NCBI RefSeq assembly: GCF_002419965.1
Contig: NZ_DIHC01000009.1
Coordinates: 73,774-126,545 of the forward strand
From: Pseudomonas sp. UBA5706
Lineage (GTDB): Bacteria; Pseudomonadota; Gammaproteobacteria; Pseudomonadales; Pseudomonadaceae
Reading direction: 5' to 3'
Length of the DNA: 52,772 nt
Shown here: one piece after another, positions 46,178 through 52,772 of the stretch
Layout of the letters: every line of letters begins with the position of its first letter
How positions within the stretch are numbered: position 1 is the stretch's first letter
Translations under genes and position numbers: made by a program
The notes under the pieces: model-generated
The model's database searches: none
The model's input: the letters and a program-made list of their open reading frames with translations, nothing else
Told to the model about the DNA's origin: nothing

Positions 46178-46345
46178 ATGCCAGAGGATGATTTCAAATA
46201 CCGCTGGTTTGATGGGGACACGCGCTCGGTTCCATCTACGCAGCGAACAGGATTTGCAGAAACCGCTTTGCCAGCGACTGAAAAGAAAAACCCCGACACG
46301 AAGGCCGGGGGTTTCCTGACTGCACGGAACTCAATCAGCGATTGA
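46178..46345 (+). CDS. Possible small ORF (55 aa)
   Basis: The frame MPEDDFKYRWFDGDTRSV... has an excellent GGAGG five bases before its ATG and no resemblance to a family I know. It runs into the terminator of the facing OmpA gene and past its stop by 11 bases, so the last third is probably not selected as protein. It may be a truncated or lineage-specific gene, or a chance frame. Confidence 0.3.
   Translation: MPEDDFKYRWFDGDTRSVPSTQRTGFAETALPATEKKNPDTKAGGFLTARNSISD
46286..46314 (-). terminator. Rho-independent terminator of the OmpA-family gene
   Basis: Read leftward, CCCCGGC-CTTCGT-GTCGGGG forms a seven-pair stem (one G-T) followed by TTTTTCTTTT. It lies 20 bases past the stop at 46335. 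Confidence 0.85.
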
Positions 46346-47039
46346 TTTTGATCTCGACCCGACGGTTCAACGCACGCCCCTCGGCCGTCTTGTTATCCGC
46401 CACCGGACGGCTTTCACCGTCACCTTCGACCGACACAAACGCACTGCGCGCAATGCCCGCGCTAACCAGATAATCAGTCACCGAATGCGCACGCTTGGCC
46501 GACAGCTTCTGGTTATAAGCATCGCTGCCTACGCTGTCCGTATGCCCACTCACGTGCAACTGAACATTAGGCGCTTCGGTTTTCAGCTTGTTCGCCACCA
46601 GATCCAGCTGCTGCTTGTCACCCGGCGTCAGCGTCGCCTTGTTGAACTCGAAATGCACATCACGGATGGTGATCACCTCTTCCTTGGGTAGCGCAACCGG
46701 AGCCGCAGCCACCGGCTCAGGAGCAGGCGCTACGATCGGGCAACCCGTCGCATCGACCGGTGTGCCTTTCGGAGTATTCGGGCACTTGTCGACGCTGTTC
46801 AGCACACCATCGCCGTCGTCGTCGCCATCACCATGAGCCCAGCAATAAGCGCCTGCCATGACACCAACTGCGCCACCCAAGCCAGCGGCGACGGAAGCCG
46901 ACTGGAACGCGCCAATCGCCGCCCCGCTCAGCACACCACCCGCGGCGCACAGAGGCCAGTCGGTCTTTTGCAAGCCGGCACAACCGGTCAATACACTGGT
47001 AACCAAAATCAGAGGTAACGCTGTCCGAATCATGCTCAT
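46335..47039 (-). CDS. OmpA-family lipoprotein with TSP3-type linker
   Basis: A 234-residue outer-membrane lipoprotein (lipobox L-T-G-C20). Residues 35-68 form a Gly/Ala-rich hydrophobic segment resembling a glycine zipper. Residues 69-95 contain a calcium-binding thrombospondin type-3-like repeat (DGDDDGDGVLNSVDKCPNTP). Residues 120-234 are an OmpA C-terminal peptidoglycan-binding domain (HFEFNKATLTPGDKQQ, SGHTDSVGSDAYNQKLSAKR, GRALNRRVEIKI). It anchors the outer membrane to peptidoglycan. GGAG lies 9 bases before the ATG; a second ATG follows two codons later. Corresponds to PA1041. Confidence 0.9.
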   Translation of the reverse strand: MSMIRTALPLILVTSVLTGCAGLQKTDWPLCAAGGVLSGAAIGAFQSASVAAGLGGAVGVMAGAYCWAHGDGDDDGDGVLNSVDKCPNTPKGTPVDATGCPIVAPAPEPVAAAPVALPKEEVITIRDVHFEFNKATLTPGDKQQLDLVANKLKTEAPNVQLHVSGHTDSVGSDAYNQKLSAKRAHSVTDYLVSAGIARSAFVSVEGDGESRPVADNKTAEGRALNRRVEIKINR

Positions 47040-47425
47040 ACAGTTCTTCTCCTTTGGTATCGGCTAAAACCGACTGAGATGGAGTAAAGACGGCGCTGGA
47101 GCCCCTTGCCACCCTAATTGCGGCGGTTGATGGATTTTGGGTGCGCAGACGGGCGAGTGCTTAGGAATAGCCTTTTGCCTTCACTCCGTACGCTTTGTCA
47201 TGGCGACCGATTGAAAGTTCAAGCCTGACGCAGTTGCGCGCCAGGGCGTCCGCAACGCGAGCCGCGTTCCTGCGAAGACAGGCATGGGGCGCGAAACGAT
47301 ACGCTTTTGTTATTCCCAATCAGAGTCGAGAAACACCATCACAGAAACGGACCCGCGTGGCGGAAGCCCCCCTATGCCGCCCGGATAGAGCAAGTTAACC
47401 TTGCCGGCCCTATTGAGGAATTTCG
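47040..47425. other. Intergenic region between OmpA gene and DUF6231 gene
   Basis: No credible gene. A divergent control region is expected. In the 3' part a small stem GGCGG (47359-47363) with CCGCC (47377-47381) lies in the leader of the rightward operon. No recognised riboswitch. Confidence 0.5.
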
Positions 47426-47923
47426 ATGATCGACAGTTTTTCCACCCGCACGCCGCAACAGGCACTGGCGGCGCTGCTCGAGCGATATGCGCCCAAGCGT
47501 CTACTGTTGATTGGCGCGGACAGCTTTCCGGCCCTGCAAGCTTTTCAGGATGCCCACCCGGATACCGAGCTGGCGCAAGCAGCCCCCGGTGCACTGCCTG
47601 CCGAAATTGCTGCGCAGCGTTTCGATATGGCGCTGGTGGTCGATTGTCTGGAACACATCCCCAAACGCGCGGGATTGGAATTGCTCGGCGGTATTCGCAA
47701 CCTCAACGCCAGCCGTATTGCCGTTCTCGCGGACATAAAAGCCTGCGGCTGGCAGACCACGGATTTTTATTCACTGGCGTTGCAGGCCAGTGAGCGCTTC
47801 GCAAGGAACGAACAGGTGCTGACCTTATTCACTTACGACTTGCGCGAATACAAACAGGTGCCGGATTGGCTGAACGCGAAGTTCTGGGCCAACCCGGAGA
47901 ATTTCGGCAAATACTGGTGGTGA
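47426..47923 (+). CDS. DUF6231 family protein, methyltransferase-like fold
   Basis: A 165-residue cytoplasmic protein. A Rossmann-like pattern is visible: KRLLLIGADSFPALQAF, then MALVVDCLEHIPKRAGLELL and LNASRIAVLADIKACGW, recalling SAM-dependent methyltransferases (DCLEHI) but with the canonical glycine-rich loop degenerate. The C-terminus YDLREYKQVPDWLNAKFWAN is conserved in this pseudomonad family. Function unknown. Its stop lies 10 bases before the ychJ-like start, so they form an operon. Confidence 0.75.
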   Translation: MIDSFSTRTPQQALAALLERYAPKRLLLIGADSFPALQAFQDAHPDTELAQAAPGALPAEIAAQRFDMALVVDCLEHIPKRAGLELLGGIRNLNASRIAVLADIKACGWQTTDFYSLALQASERFARNEQVLTLFTYDLREYKQVPDWLNAKFWANPENFGKYWW

Positions 47924-47933
47924 GACCCGCCTC

Positions 47934-48407
47934 ATGAGCAGTGCAATTTGTCCCTGTGGCAGCGGCAACCTTTTGGACCGCTGCTGTGGTCGTTATCACG
48001 CAGGCCTGCCCGCACCGTGCGCAGAGGCGTTAATGCGCTCGCGTTACAGTGCCTATGTATTGGGCCTGGTGGATTATCTGCTCGACACCACGTTACCGGT
48101 GCAGAAGCACAGCCTGGATCGCGAATCGATCAGCCAATGGAGTGCGCAAAGCACCTGGCTGGGGCTTGAAGTGGAGAATGCCGAGCTGCTAGGCGGCAAG
48201 CCGGAACACGCCTTCGTCACCTTCACTGCGCGTTGGCACGATACGACCGGAGAGCACAGCCACAGGGAGCGCTCGGCGTTCGTCCAGCACAATGACCGAT
48301 GGTACTTCATCGACCCCACCGTGCAACTCAAGGCCGGACGTAACGACGCCTGCCCGTGCGGCAGCGAGCAGAAGTTCAAGAAATGCTGCTCGGCCTACAT
48401 GGCCTGA
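47934..48407 (+). CDS. ychJ: YchJ family protein with two SEC-C motifs
   Basis: A 157-residue UPF0225 protein. The N-terminal SEC-C zinc motif CPCGSGNLLDRCCGRY (from Cys6) and the C-terminal one ACPCGSEQKFKKCCSAYMA flank a central NTF2-like domain (ALMRSRYSAYVLGLVDYL, RWYFIDP). YchJ is reported as SEC-C containing and of unknown precise function. It ends the operon with the DUF6231 gene. A GC hairpin lies 33 bases beyond the stop. Confidence 0.88.
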   Translation: MSSAICPCGSGNLLDRCCGRYHAGLPAPCAEALMRSRYSAYVLGLVDYLLDTTLPVQKHSLDRESISQWSAQSTWLGLEVENAELLGGKPEHAFVTFTARWHDTTGEHSHRERSAFVQHNDRWYFIDPTVQLKAGRNDACPCGSEQKFKKCCSAYMA

Positions 48408-48439
48408 GCCCTGAACCTAATGCCATATGACTGGCCAGA

Positions 48440-48460
48440 GGCGGCTTCTTTCGAGCCGCC
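48440..48460. terminator. GC hairpin after ychJ
   Basis: GGCGGCT pairs with AGCCGCC (7 bp, seven-base loop). No T-run follows, so it is a weak terminator or 3' end stabiliser. Confidence 0.45.
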
Positions 48461-48521
48461 GCGGACAGGACGGACTGGCACAGCGGGTCCCTGACTTCCC
48501 AAGCTTCTGTGAGGATCGTCA

Positions 48522-49127
48522 TCAAGCCAGTTTGAGGTGCGAGATGTCCGGGACCAGCACATGCTCGACCGCGCGGGCCTGCCCCATGTCGCTGCCTTCC
48601 GGCGCCAGGCTCAGGCCCGAAAGGTCCAGCATCGGCGCGACCGGCTCCGCTTTTGGGTCCTGCACGTCGCTGCCCGGGTCAGACAGCGTAAAATCCGGCG
48701 CCTGGACGTCGACGAACGCGGCCACGTAGACATCCCGTGGTTCAAGCTTCGACCTTTGCCCAGCCCGCACGCCGCCGTCCTGAACCGGTTTCGGCGCAGG
48801 GGGCGGCCTGCGTGTCCAGCTCGGTTCATCCGGCGGCGGCGCCAGTTCGACTTCTTCGATTTCGACCTCTTGCGGTGCTGGCTCGGTTTCGACGGCGCCC
48901 GGCATTGCCACGACTTCGACCTGCGCACCGGCGCGCTCCAGAGTCGAGCGGTACTTCTCGGCACCGGACTGATCGAGGTTATTCTTCAATACCAGTCGTC
49001 GTCCCGAGAACAGCAACGCGAGACGTGGGGCGTCGGCTTGAAACAACTTTGCCAGGTTGGCTTTGACCCGGTCGAGTTGCGCACCAGGTATTAATTGGCC
49101 AGAAAAAACAATTTCGTACCGCTTCAC
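48522..49127 (-). CDS. Hypothetical protein with compact N-terminal domain and disordered tail
   Basis: A 201-residue protein of unknown function. Residues 1-75 (MKRYEIVFSGQLIPGAQLDR, NLAKLFQADAPRLALLFSGR, YRSTLERAGAQVEVV) resemble a small alpha/beta domain often joined to GYF/RDD membrane domains in gamma-proteobacteria. The rest is Glu/Pro-rich and disordered, ending in the short motif LDLSGLSLAP. The start is GTG with AAGGAG 9 bases upstream. It diverges from the LEA14 gene. No transmembrane segment, so this may be a truncated relative of such proteins. Confidence 0.65.
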   Translation of the reverse strand: MKRYEIVFSGQLIPGAQLDRVKANLAKLFQADAPRLALLFSGRRLVLKNNLDQSGAEKYRSTLERAGAQVEVVAMPGAVETEPAPQEVEIEEVELAPPPDEPSWTRRPPPAPKPVQDGGVRAGQRSKLEPRDVYVAAFVDVQAPDFTLSDPGSDVQDPKAEPVAPMLDLSGLSLAPEGSDMGQARAVEHVLVPDISHLKLA

Positions 49128-49240
49128 GGGTCAATACTCCTTCGACACATCGCGTGAGTATGGCGCAGGCTCCCTGGAACAGCGAATTGCCGCGCGTCGG
49201 GCGCTTGCTAGACTCACGCAAGACAGGGAGTGAACTCACA

Positions 49241-49723
49241 GTGTTTCAGGCAAGCGTAATCAGAGCCGTAGGCCTATTAATGGTGCTGGCATTATCCGGT
49301 TGTTCGTCGCTGCTCACAGGCGGCGCCGAGGATCCCGAGGTGAAGCTGCTCAAGGTCGATGTAGTCAAGGCCAGACTGCTCAAACAGGACTTGAAGCTGC
49401 GCTTTCGGGTGGACAACCCCAACGACTCCAGCGTGTTGGTGCGGGGCCTGCGCTATAAGGTGTTGCTCGATGACATCCTCATCGCAGATGGCGACTACAG
49501 CGACTGGTTCGTGGTCAAGGCCAACAGCCACCGGAATTTCTCGGTGCCTGTCCGCACAAACCTCTGGGAACACCTCAAGGACGTCACACGCATGCTCGGA
49601 AAATCGGATCAGCCTGTTCACTACCGCCTGGAAGGCAAGCTCAAGACCGGATTTTTATTCGGACACAGCGTGCGTATTGGCCGCGATGGCGACATAATTC
49701 CCGGCAATTTGATCCCGGAGTAG
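49241..49723 (+). CDS. LEA type 2 (LEA14-like) lipoprotein
   Basis: A 160-residue lipoprotein: signal MFQASVIRAVGLLMVLALSG with lipobox L-S-G-C21, then a single LEA14/WHy beta-sandwich domain (VKARLLKQDLKLRFRVDNPN and later SDWFVVKANSHRNFSVPVR). WHy proteins are linked to desiccation and stress tolerance. I start at the GTG with AGGGAG upstream; an in-frame ATG 29 codons earlier has no ribosome site. The SEC-C gene follows three bases after its stop. Confidence 0.8.
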   Translation: MFQASVIRAVGLLMVLALSGCSSLLTGGAEDPEVKLLKVDVVKARLLKQDLKLRFRVDNPNDSSVLVRGLRYKVLLDDILIADGDYSDWFVVKANSHRNFSVPVRTNLWEHLKDVTRMLGKSDQPVHYRLEGKLKTGFLFGHSVRIGRDGDIIPGNLIPE

Positions 49724-49726
49724 CCT

Positions 49727-49933
49727 ATGAACCAGCAAGCCCATGTGCATGGCCCTGATTGCGACCACGATCACGACCACCACGACCATCATCATCACCA
49801 CGGCCATGTCCACGGCCCGCACTGCAACCACGAGCCTCAGGAACCGGTGCGCAATGCACTCAAAGACGTAGGTCGCAACGATCCCTGCCCGTGCGGCAGC
49901 GAGAAGAAATTCAAAAAGTGCCACGGCGCTTGA
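49727..49933 (+). CDS. His-rich SEC-C mini-protein (68 aa)
   Basis: A very small protein with a striking N-terminus: about 15 His within residues 6-35, starting HVHGPDCDHDHDHHDHHHHH, followed by HVHGPHCNHE. The C-terminus DPCPCGSEKKFKKCHGA is a SEC-C zinc motif, as in SecA and YchJ. The His/Asp/Cys cluster should bind transition metals strongly, so a zinc or nickel store or chaperone is an attractive inference. Three bases separate it from the LEA14 stop, implying co-transcription. It lies within 2 kb of the double-SEC-C ychJ. Confidence 0.85.
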   Translation: MNQQAHVHGPDCDHDHDHHDHHHHHGHVHGPHCNHEPQEPVRNALKDVGRNDPCPCGSEKKFKKCHGA

Positions 49934-49963
49934 TGACCGACCTGACACGTCGACACCTCTTTT

Positions 49964-50025
49964 AACAGCATGGCTTGCCTTGGGTAGCGACCTTAATATC
50001 GCTATCGTCGGCCAGCCCTGCCGTT
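49964..50025. repeat. Nested inverted repeat, REPIN-like
   Basis: Outer arms AACAGCATGGCTTGCC and, inverse, AACGGCAGGGCTGGCC agree at 13 of 16 positions; an inner stem TAGCGA / TCGCTA lies between. It resembles the repeat at 34296-34361 and may also end the LEA14/SEC-C transcript before quiP. Confidence 0.55.
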
Positions 50026-50183
50026 GAGTCGATTCGCGCAAACACGCGGTCACACCTTTAGAATATTTTCAACATTCACCGGCCGAAAAATCCTTGAATA
50101 AACCCCTCTGCGCCGCTTGCTTAGCGACTGCCTGCTCTCTAACGTAGCGCATTTGCAACGCCTACCCTCGCAGGAGCTACATC

Positions 50184-52667
50184 ATGGCCTCGCCAGCCCT
50201 CTCACCCCTTAAGACTCGACTCAGCGCAACCGCTGCCATATTGGGGCTATTGAGCCTCGCCGGCTGCCAGCTGGGCGGCGAAGACCGTGACAACCTCCCG
50301 CCCACCAGTGGCGTCTACGCCATCAAGGGGCTGGCGCAGAACGTGTCAGTACGCCGCAATAACCTCGGCATGCCGTTGATTGAAAGCAGCACCTTTCACG
50401 ACGCGCTGTTCACCCTCGGTTACGTCCATGCCAGCGATCGCATATCGCAGATGGTGCAAATGCGCCTCCTGGCCCAGGGCCGCCTGTCGGAAATTGCAGG
50501 TCCCGGCGCACTGGACCTGGACCGCATGATGCGCGCCGCCAATCTCAAGCAAACTGCGGGCGACTTATACAACGCCTCATCGCCGCGCCTGAAGCGCTTC
50601 TTCGAGGTCTATTCCCGAGGCGTCAACGCCTACCTGTTCCGCTATCGCGACAAGTTGCCGTCCGATCTGGCGGACGCAGGCTACAAGCCTGAATACTGGA
50701 AGCCCGAAGATTCAGCATTGATCTTCAGTCTGCTGAACTTCAGCCTGTCGGTGAATCTGCAAGAAGAGCTTGCATCGTTGGTGCTGGCGCAGAAGGTCGG
50801 GGCCGATAAACTCGCCTGGCTCCTGCCGACCTACCCTGACGAGGAATTGCCGTTCGCCGAAGCGGACAAGCTCACGGGCCTGAACCTGGGCAGTCAGATG
50901 CCCGGCCTGAGTGATCTGGACAAGGCGGCGCTGCAGCTCTCCGATCTCAATCTGCTGGGGGTGTCGGCGTCCAACAACTGGGTCATCGCTGCGCAACGCG
51001 CCCGGGCGGGCAAAAGCCTGCTGGCCACCGACAGCCAACTGCCTGCGACGCTGCCGTCGCTGTGGAATTTCGTGCAGATCCGCTCACCGAAGTATCAGGC
51101 TGCGGGCGCCACTGTTGCCGGTCTGCCGCTGGTGCTCTCCGGTTTCAACGGCACGCTGGCCTGGGGCATGGGCCCGGCGATGGGCGACAATCAGGACCTG
51201 TTTCTGGAAAAGCTCAAGCGCGAAAACAATCGCCTGATGGTCATGGCCGATGGCAAATGGATCGCCGCCGGGGCCCATGAAGAAACCTATTTCGTCAAAG
51301 GCCAAAGCCCGGTGCGCGAGCGCGCCTACGAAACCCGCCATGGCCCGTTGCTCAACGGCAGCTCAGCGCAGTTGAGTAACGGTGTGGGGATCGCATTGCA
51401 GACGCCGAGCGTCAAGGACGACAAGTCCCTTGATGCGCTGTTCGACCTGACCCGTGCGCAGAATGTCCAGCGGGCGTTCGACACAACCCGGGAAATTCGC
51501 GCGATTACCCTGAACATGGTCTTCGCCGACGCCTCGAATACCGGCTGGCAGGTCACCGGGCGCTATCCGAATCGTCGGGAAGGTCTGGGCCTGATTCCAT
51601 CGCCGGGCTGGGACGGTCGATTCGATTGGGACGGCTACGCCGACGCGATGCTTCACCCTTACGATCAAGACCCGCAGCAAGGCTGGATCGGCACGGCCAA
51701 CCAGCGCACCGTGCCCAAGGGCTACGGGATGCAGCTGTCCAACTCGTGGGGCTACCCGGAGAGGGCCGAGCGCATCGCCGAACTGGCCAATGCCGGCAAG
51801 CAGGACACGCGCAGCACGATTGCCATGCAATATGACCAGACCACCACGTTCGCTGCCAAGCTGAAGAAGATGTTTGATGCCCCTGGCATGGCCAAACCGC
51901 TGAAGCAGGCCATCGACGCGTTGGCGCCGGCAGACAAAGACAAGGCACGCGAGGCACTGAGCCGCTTGATGGCCTTCGACGGTCGCCTGTCGCCTACGTC
52001 GACCGACGCGGCGATTTATGAGCTGTTCCTGCAAGAAAGTGCCAAGCAGATCTTCCTCGACGAATTGGGTCCGGAAAGCAGCCCTGGCTGGAAAGCACTG
52101 GTACGCAGTGCCGCCCTTTCCTACTCGCCGCAGGCCGATCACCTGCTTGGGCGGGACGACAGTCCGTATTGGGACGACGTGAAAACCCCGCAGAAAGAGG
52201 ACAAGCCGACGATTCTGGCCCGCAGCCTTGCAGCGGCCATCAGTGCCGGGGAGAGCCAATTGGGTGGCGATCATAAGGCCTGGCAATGGGGCAAATTGCA
52301 CCAGTACACGTGGACGTCGCAGAGTGCTCGATTGACGGCTGCGACCGGAGGCAGCAGCGCGAGTGTGGTCAAAGGGCCGATGGCGGCAGGAGGCGATCAT
52401 ACGACGCTCAATGCGTCGGGCTTCCACTGGGGACAGGATTTCAATGCAGCGGTGATTCCAGCGATGCGCATGATCGTCGACTTCGCGCAGCAGGAGCCGA
52501 TGATGGCGCAGAATGCGGCGGGACAGTCGGGTAACCCGGCGAGCCCGCATTTCGCCGATGGTATCGACCCTTGGATGAAGGGGCTTTACATGTCGATGCC
52601 GATGCAGCCTGCGAATTTCGAGAAGGTGTACGGCAAGCAGCGGTTGACGTTGACACCTGGGAAATAA
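50184..52667 (+). CDS. quiP: Acyl-homoserine-lactone acylase QuiP (penicillin acylase family)
   Basis: An 827-residue Ntn hydrolase that removes the acyl chain of long-chain homoserine-lactone signals, quenching quorum sensing and allowing them as carbon source. The precursor has a signal (residues 1-27) with an apparent lipobox L-A-G-C28, a small alpha chain and a beta chain. Autoproteolysis is expected before Ser263 in GVSASNNWVIAA, the nucleophile of the beta chain. LGMPLIESSTFHDALFTLGY, NGTLAWGM and HWGQDF are family blocks. CAGGAG precedes the ATG. P. aeruginosa PA1032 has the same order of neighbours. Confidence 0.93.
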   Translation: MASPALSPLKTRLSATAAILGLLSLAGCQLGGEDRDNLPPTSGVYAIKGLAQNVSVRRNNLGMPLIESSTFHDALFTLGYVHASDRISQMVQMRLLAQGRLSEIAGPGALDLDRMMRAANLKQTAGDLYNASSPRLKRFFEVYSRGVNAYLFRYRDKLPSDLADAGYKPEYWKPEDSALIFSLLNFSLSVNLQEELASLVLAQKVGADKLAWLLPTYPDEELPFAEADKLTGLNLGSQMPGLSDLDKAALQLSDLNLLGVSASNNWVIAAQRARAGKSLLATDSQLPATLPSLWNFVQIRSPKYQAAGATVAGLPLVLSGFNGTLAWGMGPAMGDNQDLFLEKLKRENNRLMVMADGKWIAAGAHEETYFVKGQSPVRERAYETRHGPLLNGSSAQLSNGVGIALQTPSVKDDKSLDALFDLTRAQNVQRAFDTTREIRAITLNMVFADASNTGWQVTGRYPNRREGLGLIPSPGWDGRFDWDGYADAMLHPYDQDPQQGWIGTANQRTVPKGYGMQLSNSWGYPERAERIAELANAGKQDTRSTIAMQYDQTTTFAAKLKKMFDAPGMAKPLKQAIDALAPADKDKAREALSRLMAFDGRLSPTSTDAAIYELFLQESAKQIFLDELGPESSPGWKALVRSAALSYSPQADHLLGRDDSPYWDDVKTPQKEDKPTILARSLAAAISAGESQLGGDHKAWQWGKLHQYTWTSQSARLTAATGGSSASVVKGPMAAGGDHTTLNASGFHWGQDFNAAVIPAMRMIVDFAQQEPMMAQNAAGQSGNPASPHFADGIDPWMKGLYMSMPMQPANFEKVYGKQRLTLTPGK

Positions 52668-52675
52668 TGCCGGTC

Positions 52676-52699
52676 CGCCGCCGAGCCGATCAGGCGGCG
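52676..52699. terminator. GC hairpin after quiP
   Basis: CGCCGCC pairs with GGCGGCG (7 bp, loop of ten). Weak, without a T-run. Beyond it a degenerate TTCCCACGCAGAGCGT repeat continues to the window edge. Confidence 0.4.
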
Positions 52700-52772
52700 C
52701 TGGGGCAGCGGGAGTACTTGGTTACAGGGGGTGTGACCGTTCCCACGCAGAGCGTCACTAATGTCCGGTAAA

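Overview
The window is chromosomal DNA of a Pseudomonas, most likely from the fluorescens/syringae side of the genus. This rests on gene content and on gene order recalled from P. aeruginosa; no search was run. The DNA is GC-rich, with long antisense open frames that are only shadows. Intergenic spaces carry pseudomonad REP/REPIN palindromes. I see no prophage, transposase, integrase, CRISPR array, tRNA or rRNA, so this is mostly core genome with small lineage-specific touches.

Region 1 (1-16500) is dominated by lipid and acyl metabolism. It holds a FemAB-like acyltransferase, an outer-membrane porin, a GlcG/HbpS-like protein paired with a short-chain dehydrogenase (SDR), a FabH-type ketoacyl synthase resembling PA3286, the HrpA helicase, two paralogous acyl-CoA synthetases (fadD1, fadD2), an alpha/beta hydrolase and a MaoC/PhaJ (R)-enoyl-CoA hydratase. 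The last four follow the PA3299-PA3302 order. Acyl-CoA activation, its shunting into fatty-acid synthesis and (R)-3-hydroxyacyl-CoA supply lie together.

Region 2 (16500-24500) holds the best non-protein signal: a small RNA on the minus strand with an Anr/FNR box, a 38-codon membrane-peptide ORF and a strong terminator, where P. aeruginosa has PhrS. Two small conserved genes, rapA/hepA, a frameshifted YkgJ-family gene, an MHYT-GGDEF-EAL protein (NbdA-like) and a DUF2288 gene follow.

Region 3 (24500-29840) is the complete branched-chain amino-acid ABC importer braCDEFG, with a promoter and a terminator/attenuator between braC and braD. Region 4 (29840-35740) has a LysR regulator divergent from an SDR-like gene, a lipoprotein, an FAD-dependent dehydrogenase and the NhaA antiporter.

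Region 5 (35740-52772) follows the PA1053-PA1032 order and is rich in envelope genes: a SlyB-like lipoprotein, pdxH, an OmpA-like lipoprotein with a histone-like Lys/Ala tail, a beta-lactamase-fold esterase, an agarase-like glycosidase, DinG, a CopD-like membrane protein, a collagen-like Gly-rich protein with a DUF1145 partner, a second OmpA protein, YchJ, a LEA14 lipoprotein, a His-rich SEC-C mini-protein and the acyl-homoserine-lactone acylase QuiP.

I did not find a convincing wholly new system. The most rewarding places for follow-up are the PhrS-like locus, the OmpA protein with the KA-rich tail, the collagen-like/DUF1145 pair, and the palindromic operator before the GlcG/SDR pair.
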